Shown: piece after piece, positions 28,105 through 35,549 of the stretch
Layout: each line of letters opens with the position of its first letter
Numbering within the stretch: the first letter of the stretch is position 1
Assembly (NCBI GenBank): GCA_009777715.1
Contig: WRLH01000001.1
Coordinates: 118,802-182,801, forward strand
DNA length: 64,000 bases
Source of the DNA: Lachnospiraceae bacterium
GTDB lineage: Bacteria; Bacillota; Clostridia; Lachnospirales; Lachnospiraceae
Reading direction: 5' to 3'
Notes under the pieces: model-generated
Told to the model about the DNA's origin: nothing
Databases searched by the model: none
The model's input: only the letters and a program-made list of their open reading frames with translations
Position numbers and translations under genes: made by a program

Positions 28105-30024
28105 ATGCCAAGTTTTAAATCAGGAGAATTAGTAAAGAAAGTTAGAAAGCGGAAAAAGTGGCAACAGGAAAGATTGAGTTTTGATACTGGCTGCGCTACG
28201 AATACTTTATCGCGGATCGAAAATAGTCATCAAAAGCCAACGGAAGAAATTTTCCACTCGTTGATGTATACTCTTAAAGTTCCGGTCAAACAATTTTTCT
28301 ATACGTATTTAGAAGATCAGACGATGGATATTTATTTATTGTGCGAGCAGTTAAATAATTGTCTTGAGCAAGAGGAAATTGACCAGACAATAAAAGAGAC
28401 GGCTGAAAAGCTGATTAATGAGCTGGAGCAGGAAAAAAAGTTTGCGGAGGGAGTCAATCTGCAATTCATCCTTAGCTGTAAAGCACAGTTATACCAAAAG
28501 CTTGGCTATGAAGCAGCAAATATCTTACCTTTGATAAAAGCAGGAATGGCGATAACATTTCCGGAATTTGATGAAGAGGACTTAGATAATAAAATATTTA
28601 TCCTCGAAGAAATAAAGTTACTGCATACAAAAGCTCTTGTCTATAGTCAAACTGGCGATCATAAGAAGGCGGTTAAATTGCTTTACGGCATTAAAGAAGG
28701 GCTTATCAAACTGCCAGAAGATGATTACGAAAAAGAAAAAAAGCTTCCGGAAATTTTATTGACCTTATCACAGTTATTAATTAAAATATCGGATTTTCGT
28801 GAAGGCCTTAAAACCTGCGAGCTAGGGTACAAGATTGCCCTTGAGGGCAATCGGGGGAGGACTATACCACGATTATTGTACAATAAAGCGTTGTGTCTTT
28901 TTCATTTAAAGCGTAATAGTGAATGCCAAAGTTTAATTTATCAAGCATATTTTGGTTTTTCGATTTTTATGATGAGAAAACAAGCTAAACAGGTATATGA
29001 AAATGCGAAAGATTTATTCGGCATAACGATAGAAACATATGGAACCCATCGCATTATCGACGAATATGAGCCGCAATATACTCCGATTAAACGCGGCGAG
29101 CCGATAAGCTTTGAGCATATCGGAATGTTACTTGCAAAGCTTCGTGTAAATAACAGAATGAGTTCAGAGGAATTATGCGAAGGTATTTGTAGTGTACCGA
29201 CTTTAAATAGGATTGAAAATGGCGTGAGGCAAACGAATGTCTATATTTTGGAAGCGCTTTTTCAAAGGCTGGGGCGTGATATCAATCTATATATGAATAC
29301 ATTCTTATCTGCGGCTGATTTTGAGGAAAAGCAGATTCGGAATGGGATAATCACGCACTTAGTTCTTTGCCAATATGATGAAGCAAAAGAACTATTGGCA
29401 AAGCTTGAAAAGTCAAAAAGATATCAATCAGGGATTAATCTGCAATTCATCAAAAATACAAAGGCAATTCTTATTTCTAGCCAGGAAGGATATAGCGAAA
29501 ATTTTTTAAAGGCATTAATTGAGGGCATTAAGATTACCCGTCCAGATTTTGATGAGCTAGAAATTGGACAATATCATTTGACGTATTATGAAATACTGTT
29601 TATAAATAATATAGCATCTTATTATTGCGAAAATGACAAGGTGTTACATGGGCTTAAAATATACGAACGGCTGATAGAAAGCATTAATAAAAATTGTGTG
29701 GACGAGCTGGAGAAGATAAGAACATATACAATGATATTGTATAATTATTCGAAGCATTTAGGGTTAACTGGTAGATATAAGGAAGCTATAGATATTATTG
29801 CCGAAGGAGAAAAGTTAGAGCTACGGCATGGCCGAATCCGCCATTTAGATGGATTTGCCATTAATAAAGCTTGCAGTTATTTGGAGATGGGCTATAAAGA
29901 AGAAAGCATCCCTTATTTTGCCCAGTCATATTATTGCCATGCCATGTTAGGAGAAAAAGCCACCCAAGAAAACATTTGGAATTACGCTAAAGAAAAAGTT
30001 GGTATAGCCTTTGTAAAGGTATGA
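28105..30024 (+). CDS. Tandem HTH-TPR regulator 1 (RRNPP/Rgg/PlcR-like)
   Basis: 639 residues made of two homologous halves. The first has an XRE-type HTH (GELVKKVRKRKKWQQERLSF, LSRIENSHQKP, residues 5-60) and a TPR-like helical array. The second repeats this plan from about residue 335 (MLLAKLRVNNRMSSEELCEG, LNRIENG) with matching landmarks GVNLQFILSCKA/GINLQFIKNTKA and ITFPEFDEEDL/ITRPDFDELEI. RRNPP regulators bind imported peptides in the TPR groove; single-unit members are ~290 residues, so this is a fused double. A convergent exported peptide gene and a palindromic promoter lie immediately downstream. AGAGAGGG precedes the ATG. Confidence 0.85.
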   Translation: MPSFKSGELVKKVRKRKKWQQERLSFDTGCATNTLSRIENSHQKPTEEIFHSLMYTLKVPVKQFFYTYLEDQTMDIYLLCEQLNNCLEQEEIDQTIKETAEKLINELEQEKKFAEGVNLQFILSCKAQLYQKLGYEAANILPLIKAGMAITFPEFDEEDLDNKIFILEEIKLLHTKALVYSQTGDHKKAVKLLYGIKEGLIKLPEDDYEKEKKLPEILLTLSQLLIKISDFREGLKTCELGYKIALEGNRGRTIPRLLYNKALCLFHLKRNSECQSLIYQAYFGFSIFMMRKQAKQVYENAKDLFGITIETYGTHRIIDEYEPQYTPIKRGEPISFEHIGMLLAKLRVNNRMSSEELCEGICSVPTLNRIENGVRQTNVYILEALFQRLGRDINLYMNTFLSAADFEEKQIRNGIITHLVLCQYDEAKELLAKLEKSKRYQSGINLQFIKNTKAILISSQEGYSENFLKALIEGIKITRPDFDELEIGQYHLTYYEILFINNIASYYCENDKVLHGLKIYERLIESINKNCVDELEKIRTYTMILYNYSKHLGLTGRYKEAIDIIAEGEKLELRHGRIRHLDGFAINKACSYLEMGYKEESIPYFAQSYYCHAMLGEKATQENIWNYAKEKVGIAFVKV

Positions 30025-30113
30025 GAAAGATGATGACAAACTAAAACATAGCAAAGTCGGCAGGGATAATTATTAGCCGATTTTGCTATGCGCAAAATAA
30101 ATACATAATATTT

Positions 30114-30263
30114 TTATTTGCCAATTTTTACTTCAGCCTTGATGTTTGTTGGCGATACCATATGATGATCACTCTCAACATTACTAAATAAAAAAATAAA
30201 GGAAAAGAATTGAAAACTGATTAATGCTACACATAGTGCTTTTTTGAAATTAAGTAAGTTCAT
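30114..30263 (-). CDS. Exported signalling-peptide precursor 1 (candidate pheromone)
   Basis: 49 residues. Lys-containing N-terminus and hydrophobic core (ALCVALISFQFFSFIFLF) form a signal-like segment, followed by NVESDHHMVSPTNIKAEVK and a short tail. TAGGAGGAACAAT gives a perfect AGGAGG before the ATG. It is convergent with regulator 1, as Shp peptides are with rgg genes, and is driven by a promoter that shares one palindrome with the RiPP operon. Its C-terminus (NIKAEVKIGK) resembles that of the second peptide (NIAPIKIDSK). The mature form is unknown. Confidence 0.72.
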   Translation of the reverse strand: MNLLNFKKALCVALISFQFFSFIFLFSNVESDHHMVSPTNIKAEVKIGK

Positions 30264-30299
30264 ATTGTTCCTCCTAAAATGGGTTAATGGTTAATGTAA

Positions 30300-30394
30300 A
30301 TTATAATAGTTAATACCAAAAAGAACATTCCGAGTTTGGTAAAAAATTTATTACCCAACTCGGAATGTTCTTTCCGATATGAGCGTGTTATGAT
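30300..30394. promoter_or_regulatory. Divergent regulon promoter: pheromone 1 and RiPP operon
   Basis: A palindrome with 17-bp arms (AAAGAACATTCCGAGTT at 30320-30336, AACTCGGAATGTTCTTT at 30357-30373) and inner GGTAA/TTACC. On the + side, GGAATGTTC is followed after 18 nt by TATGAT (30389-30394). On the minus side, after 17 nt, by TATAAT (plus 30300-30305). One operator therefore serves both directions. Neither side has a conventional -35, which suggests activation. Confidence 0.78.
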
Positions 30395-30446
30395 TAAGCT
30401 ACCAAAAAGCTTAATGGCAATGCTAAAGAGGAAGGAGGAAATCCAT

Positions 30447-30533
30447 ATGAAAAAACCGTCGATTAAGAAAGTCAAAAAAGCAGCACAGACAGCAATGGGA
30501 AATAACTGTAATAATTGCATCACAATCAAATAG
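30447..30533 (+). CDS. RiPP precursor peptide
   Basis: 28 residues: a Lys-rich leader (KKPSIKKVKKAAQTAMG) and a C-terminal core NNCNNCITIK with two cysteines. AAGGAGGAA lies 6 nt upstream of the ATG. It is the first gene after the operator and precedes a radical SAM-SPASM enzyme, an ABC exporter and a TldD-like protease, the usual layout of ribosomally made, modified peptides. Cys-to-alpha- or beta-carbon thioethers (sactipeptide or ranthipeptide) are the obvious possibility. The cleavage site is not known; after MG is a guess. Confidence 0.75.
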   Translation: MKKPSIKKVKKAAQTAMGNNCNNCITIK

Positions 30534-30561
30534 TTCAGGCATAAGACAATACTGACAAAAC

Positions 30562-30598
30562 ATTACTGCACCCCTAAAGTATTTGGGGGTGCAGTAAT
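30562..30598 (+). terminator. Hairpin between precursor and radical SAM gene
   Basis: Perfect 13-bp stem ATTACTGCACCCC / GGGGTGCAGTAAT with an 11-nt loop, 28 bp after the precursor stop. No U-run follows, so it probably protects the upstream message or lowers read-through, giving more precursor than enzyme. Confidence 0.6.
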
Positions 30599-30620
30599 TA
30601 ATCAAAGAGAGGAAAATATC

Positions 30621-32000
30621 ATGGGACTTTCATTGAAATGGGATATAACGTATCGTTGCAATCTTTTTTGCGAACATTGCATTAATGGAAATTTATTAAA
30701 TAATACAAAAAAAGAACCTAGCTATGAGGAGATGAAGCAAATCATTGATAATTTTAGTGAGAAGACGATAGACTATATCCATCTATTAGGTGGTGAACCG
30801 ACAATACGCAAAAATTTTATTGAGATTATGCACTATTTAAATATGAAAAAGATATGTTTTGGATTTAACACAAATGGGCTGACGATTGGCTCTTACAAAA
30901 TCCTCCATGCAATAGGCGAATTAAAAATGCTTAGGAATATCATTTTTAGTATCGAAGGGCCGATGGCTGAAATTAATGACTTAATTCGTGGAAAAGAAGT
31001 ATTTGAAAAGGTATTAGCTAATTTGAAAAAATTAATTGCGTATAAAATGCAAAATAATTTAGATTACTTACGCATTACTGTCAATACAGTAGTCAGCCAA
31101 GCAAACAAAACACATATAATGGAGATGATTAAATTCTGTATTGGATTAGGCGTGGATGAATTGGTCTTTTTACAGCTAATTCCGGAAGGGAATGCGCAAG
31201 GCAAAAATATGTCACTATCTTTTGAAGATGAATTAAAATTGATTACTGACATTGCAGATATTTATCCTGATATTAAAGAAAAAATAGACATCATACCTCG
31301 TTTTGTGAGGCCGATGGCGATTGATTATGTAAAAAAAGTTTTGCAAAAAGAATTTCCCGGAGTTACGCATGGTTGTGGAGCAGGTACAGATTTTGCTTAT
31401 TTATCAAATCAAGGTGACTTGTACCCATGTAACCTTTATAGAAATACAATTTTAGAAGACAAAAACCAAGAAGATGTTTCACTGCTTAATAATTCCTTTG
31501 ACGATATATGGAAAGAAAATAAATACTCGGATATCTTTAGGTATATAAATAAAAGTGATTATTGCCAAAATATCGCCCCATGTAATAGTTGCGAACATTT
31601 GAGAGAAGACTGCTATCTATGTCCTGCCGAATTAATGGCAAATCCCGATCAAGAAATAGTAATGGAAGATTGCCGGCAATATTATTTACTAATAGAGGAA
31701 CATAGCCAAGAAAAAAGGCGCCAGCTCCAAGTAATAAAAAGTATTATCCGCGAATCAATATTTGATGAAGAGACATATGTTTTATTCAATACAGAAACGC
31801 TTGAGACATTATCATTAAATAAAGAAGCTTATTTAATATGGGACGAACTTAAGACAGAGAATAGTTTTAACTATGATGAGATAATAAAATCAATAAAAGA
31901 AAAATACCCATTTGACGATGGGGATATCGAAGAAGTCATTGACTATTTATATGAATGCCATTATTTGGAGGGAGTTGCTAATGTTCAAAGAACTGCTTAA
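30621..32000 (+). CDS. Radical SAM-SPASM peptide maturase with PqqD-like C-terminus
   Basis: 459 residues. The [4Fe-4S] motif is CNLFCEHC (C13, C17, C20). The glycine-rich SAM motif is HLLGGEPT. The SPASM part spans ~250-345 with CGAGTDF, GDLYPCN, CQNIAPCNSC and CYLCP as cluster ligands. The last ~85 residues (VLFNTETLETLSLNKEAYLIWDEL... as a beta strand-helix pattern) look like a PqqD-type peptide recognition domain fused at the C-terminus. The enzyme should bind the leader of the 28-residue precursor and modify its core. GAGAGGAAAATATC precedes the ATG. Confidence 0.9.
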   Translation: MGLSLKWDITYRCNLFCEHCINGNLLNNTKKEPSYEEMKQIIDNFSEKTIDYIHLLGGEPTIRKNFIEIMHYLNMKKICFGFNTNGLTIGSYKILHAIGELKMLRNIIFSIEGPMAEINDLIRGKEVFEKVLANLKKLIAYKMQNNLDYLRITVNTVVSQANKTHIMEMIKFCIGLGVDELVFLQLIPEGNAQGKNMSLSFEDELKLITDIADIYPDIKEKIDIIPRFVRPMAIDYVKKVLQKEFPGVTHGCGAGTDFAYLSNQGDLYPCNLYRNTILEDKNQEDVSLLNNSFDDIWKENKYSDIFRYINKSDYCQNIAPCNSCEHLREDCYLCPAELMANPDQEIVMEDCRQYYLLIEEHSQEKRRQLQVIKSIIRESIFDEETYVLFNTETLETLSLNKEAYLIWDELKTENSFNYDEIIKSIKEKYPFDDGDIEEVIDYLYECHYLEGVANVQRTA

Positions 32001-33681
32001 ACTATTTAAACCTTTTAAAAAATCACAATATTTTGTTACCGGGATAGCGATATTGGAGTACTCATTTCTTGCTATTGTCACATTTTCGATTAAGCTGATT
32101 ATTGATTATTTGCAAGAAGGGCAATTTGAGCTGCTATTCCGTATCATTATGCTTTGCTTATCGATTCTAGTTATTGTCTTTTTTCTCTCAATAGCCAATC
32201 ATTATTATTGGAATAAAATGGTAAATGAAAGCATTATTTACTTGAGAAACTTGGTCTTAAAAGGGATAATCCGGAAAGACACCCAGTATTTCATCGCCAA
32301 TTCCTCTGGCAGCCTCCTGTCAAAAATCATGAATGACGTAGTCATTGTGGCGCAGTCAGCAGCTATTGGCCCGCCAATGCTGATGATAAACGCATTTCGG
32401 ATCTTAATCGTCGTTTTGGCATTAATGTACCTAAATATCTTAATCACAGTTGCAATCATTGTCTTTGTTCCTGTTTACTTCTTATTATTTAATCTTATCA
32501 ATAAAGGAATAAGAAGGGCAAGCGAACAAGAACGTGAAAAATTTGCTGACATCCAATCGAATGTGCAAGAGACCCTTTCGGCGATAGAAACGATAAAAAT
32601 ATACCGGAAAGAAGATTATGTCCAAAAGCAATCAACCAAAATAATGCAGCTGTATTTAAATAAATATAAAATCCTCAACCGCTTTCGGAGCATTGGTTAT
32701 GGCTTAAGTGGTGTCTTTAGCTTATTTTTGCCGATAATTGTTCTTTTCCTTGGGGCAATGATGGTTTTCCAAAATAAAATGTCGCTGGGAAGCTTGATAT
32801 CTTTTTATGCCTTCTTGCCGTTCCTTACCGAGCCAATAAACAACTTATCAGATTATTATTTAGGCACGCAAACGACATTAGGAATGTCAGAGCGGGTCAT
32901 GGAATATTTACGTGACGATTCAGTCAAAGATGGAAATATAGAGCTTAAGACGGTTTCTGCGCTTTCCTTTAGCAAAGTCACCTTTCGGTATAACGAAAAT
33001 CAAAATTTTATCTTAAAAGAGTTTGACTTAGAACTAAAAGCGGGGGATAAGGTGGCCATCATGGGAAAAAGCGGTTTTGGCAAAAGTACTTTGCTTAGGC
33101 TTTTGATTCGTTTTCTTGCGCCGATTGAAGGAAACATCAAAGTAGAGGGAATAGATTTGAATGAAATAAAAATAGAAAGCTTTTATCGTAATATTGCTTT
33201 GCTTCAACAGGATTCATTCTTGTTTAAAGATACGCTGATGAATAATATTACTTTTGGTGATGAATATGAAGAAGAGCAGATTAACACGGCAATTGATTAC
33301 GCCAACCTTTTGCCTTTTTTAGGGAAAATGCCTAATGGGCTTTCTTATAACATTGAAGAGGCGGGAAGAAATATATCCGGCGGAGAGCAGCAGCGGATAG
33401 CCTTAGCCCGTACCTTAATCCGCAAGGCGAGCCTTCTTTTGCTTGATGAGCCGACCTCTGCCTTAGATGAGAATAACGAACGTTTATTAATAAGCAATAT
33501 TCAAAAATATCTTGAACGGCATAATCCCATTTTTATTGTCATTACGCACCGGAAAAAGATTTTGGATATCTGCGACAAAGTTATTTACTTTAGGAATGGA
33601 AAAGTCCATAACATAGATTTGCACGATAAAGAGCAATATGAATTATTGGATAAATGGATTCTAGATGATGGTGAAAATTGA
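31981..33681 (+). CDS. ABC exporter of the RiPP operon
   Basis: 566 residues. Membrane helices in residues ~15-300; ATPase with Walker A GKSGFGKST, signature ISGGEQQRIALAR, Walker B LLLLDEPTSALD and H-loop VITHR. The ATG at 31981 overlaps the 3' end of the radical SAM gene by 20 nt with GGAGGGAG upstream, so translation is coupled. No peptidase C39 domain, so leader removal must be done by another protein, most likely the next gene. Likely exports the modified peptide. Confidence 0.9.
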   Translation: MFKELLKLFKPFKKSQYFVTGIAILEYSFLAIVTFSIKLIIDYLQEGQFELLFRIIMLCLSILVIVFFLSIANHYYWNKMVNESIIYLRNLVLKGIIRKDTQYFIANSSGSLLSKIMNDVVIVAQSAAIGPPMLMINAFRILIVVLALMYLNILITVAIIVFVPVYFLLFNLINKGIRRASEQEREKFADIQSNVQETLSAIETIKIYRKEDYVQKQSTKIMQLYLNKYKILNRFRSIGYGLSGVFSLFLPIIVLFLGAMMVFQNKMSLGSLISFYAFLPFLTEPINNLSDYYLGTQTTLGMSERVMEYLRDDSVKDGNIELKTVSALSFSKVTFRYNENQNFILKEFDLELKAGDKVAIMGKSGFGKSTLLRLLIRFLAPIEGNIKVEGIDLNEIKIESFYRNIALLQQDSFLFKDTLMNNITFGDEYEEEQINTAIDYANLLPFLGKMPNGLSYNIEEAGRNISGGEQQRIALARTLIRKASLLLLDEPTSALDENNERLLISNIQKYLERHNPIFIVITHRKKILDICDKVIYFRNGKVHNIDLHDKEQYELLDKWILDDGEN

Positions 33682-35045
33682 TGGATGACTTAAAGCAATA
33701 TATCCGAGCCCTTGATTGCTATGGTGAATTAAAAACAGAAAACACGGTCGTAAAAGTTGTGTCATTTGCTAATGGCAAGTTTTCCGAGTCTTCGAAAAGT
33801 GAAAAGAAAGCGGTGTGCAGGGTTTTTCGTCATGGCTCTTGGGGTATGGCATATAGCAATAGCCACTCGAAAGCGATATTAAAAGCTTTAATACAGAAAG
33901 CTTTGTTAAATGCAGATATTCCATCAAACCAGATGACACCATCACGAGGGGGAAGTAATATTTCATTGGAAAATTTTTCCATAAGCAAATCAATAATTGC
34001 AGAAAAAAAAGACTACAATAAGTCTGCCCTTAAGGAAATAACAACTATTTATAATAACTATATCTTAAAAGAGTATCCGGGATTAGATGAAACGGAGTTA
34101 TCATTCAGCCTAAGATGGGCTGAAAAATGGCTTGTCACAACAACAGGGGCGGAGCTTTTTTCTCTAGTGCCGGAAGCGACAATGTTTTTAAGAATCGCGT
34201 CAGGAAATTATTCAGTTGAAGAATCATTTTCTAAATATGCGGATTTGGATTTTTTTGTCTATGAATGGGAAAATATAGAGCCTGCCATCGCTTCTTTATA
34301 TGAGCATTTACAGAAAAAGAAAGAAGCAATATCAATAGCTGATACTTATGCAACTTGTATTTTATCACCTAAAATGTCCGCAAAAATGATTCATGAGTCA
34401 ATTGGCCATCATGCAGAAGCGGACTTTATGTTAAGCAGTTTTCCCAATGCGCCAATTAAAAAGTTGCCGGATTTAAATGAGAAAATCAATATCGTGGATT
34501 ATGCCAGCAAAGCTTTTGGGGAATTGTGTCCCTTGCCTGTTTATATAGATGATGAGGGAGTCATTGCCAGGGACGTTGAGATAATAAAAAACGGCAAGCC
34601 TTGTTCTTTAATGACAAATAGGGAAACGGCATCCCTTCTTGATTTACCGCTGACAGGAAATGCAAGGGCTTCCGGGTGTGGTGACTCCCCTCTTATCCGC
34701 ATGAGAAATACGGCCTTGCTCCCAGCAGATGAAACTGTCGCTGATATGATCTCGTCAGTAAAAGAAGGATATTATTTAATCGATGGATATGATGGTTACT
34801 CAGATATTAATGGTGAATTTGCTTACCAAGTGGCAATTGGTTATCATATCAAAAATGGCAAATTAGCAGAAAGCCTTAAAGATTGTATTATTTGGGGAGA
34901 ATGTGCTGATTTTTTATCTTCAATTACAATGATTGGCAATGATTTTAAATGGTATCTTTCAGAATGCAGTAAAAAACAGAGCATTAAGTTATCTTCTGGT
35001 GCGCCATCAGTTAAAGCAAAGCTAAATATTGGAATGGAGGCTTAA
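33681..35045 (+). CDS. TldD/PmbA-family metalloprotease
   Basis: 454 residues. The TldD zinc motif appears as HESIGHHAEAD (HExxxH) near residue 237, with the downstream GNARASGCGDSPLIRMRNTAL segment typical of the family. TldD/TldE heterodimers trim leaders of modified peptides such as microcin B17 by unfolding and cleaving them. Here no full TldE partner is present. Its start overlaps the stop of the exporter gene by one base. The best inference is leader removal from the 28-residue precursor. Confidence 0.85.
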   Translation: MDDLKQYIRALDCYGELKTENTVVKVVSFANGKFSESSKSEKKAVCRVFRHGSWGMAYSNSHSKAILKALIQKALLNADIPSNQMTPSRGGSNISLENFSISKSIIAEKKDYNKSALKEITTIYNNYILKEYPGLDETELSFSLRWAEKWLVTTTGAELFSLVPEATMFLRIASGNYSVEESFSKYADLDFFVYEWENIEPAIASLYEHLQKKKEAISIADTYATCILSPKMSAKMIHESIGHHAEADFMLSSFPNAPIKKLPDLNEKINIVDYASKAFGELCPLPVYIDDEGVIARDVEIIKNGKPCSLMTNRETASLLDLPLTGNARASGCGDSPLIRMRNTALLPADETVADMISSVKEGYYLIDGYDGYSDINGEFAYQVAIGYHIKNGKLAESLKDCIIWGECADFLSSITMIGNDFKWYLSECSKKQSIKLSSGAPSVKAKLNIGMEA

Positions 35046-35048
35046 GAT

Positions 35049-35387
35049 ATGAACGAAAGTGGATTTTGCCTCCAATATAATGCCGCAGGGTACTTTTTAT
35101 GTAAAAGCAATGAGAGTGGAGAGATGACATCAAACCTTGCCAAGGCCCAAGCCATGTATGCCTTTAATCAGCTGATTGAATTTGTTGAGTGTGCAAATAA
35201 TGGCATTGTAATTTATGATATTACTTATCATAGTTCTACAACCCATAGGATTGATTTGATTTATTTTGAAAAAAAGGCGGAGCAGATTGGCTCATTTTTG
35301 CGAATTGAAAAAGAATATACTACGTTAGAGAGCTTGCTTTTATCTTTGGCTGAAGATTTTTCAAATTTACTGGCGATTAAGCCCTAA
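35049..35387 (+). CDS. Unknown 112-residue protein, last gene of the RiPP operon
   Basis: Starts 3 bp after the TldD-like stop, with GGAGG upstream. No signal peptide or membrane helix. The sequence has alternating strands and a helix (AKAQAMYAFNQLIEFVECA), and ends with LAEDFSNLLAIKP. No family recognised. Its position suggests a small partner of the TldD-like protease or an immunity protein; a reduced TldE remnant is possible but not shown. Confidence 0.65.
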   Translation: MNESGFCLQYNAAGYFLCKSNESGEMTSNLAKAQAMYAFNQLIEFVECANNGIVIYDITYHSSTTHRIDLIYFEKKAEQIGSFLRIEKEYTTLESLLLSLAEDFSNLLAIKP

Positions 35388-35454
35388 TCGTTCATTTAAT
35401 CTGCCAAAACCACCACCATTATTTTCAATTATTTCCAATTAATAAAAAAACCGC

Positions 35455-35483
35455 TTGTACATTGCCAAGATATTTAGTAAAAT
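35455..35483 (+). promoter_or_regulatory. Sigma-70 promoter of the EF-G-like gene
   Basis: TTGTAC (35455-35460), 17-bp spacer, TAAAAT (35478-35483), 66 bp before the start. The palindromic operator of the accessory regulon is absent. Confidence 0.5.
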
Positions 35484-35549
35484 GGTCACATGGGTTTAAT
35501 ATTGCCCATCAGCAAGTTTTTTAATCAACATCGAATCGGAGGAAACTTT

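Noticed and set aside
30284..30529. 81-codon minus-strand ORF across the 30.3-kb palindrome and the precursor gene
   Set aside because: It is antisense to the precursor gene, runs through the divergent promoter and has no RBS; the 49-residue ORF below it has a perfect one.
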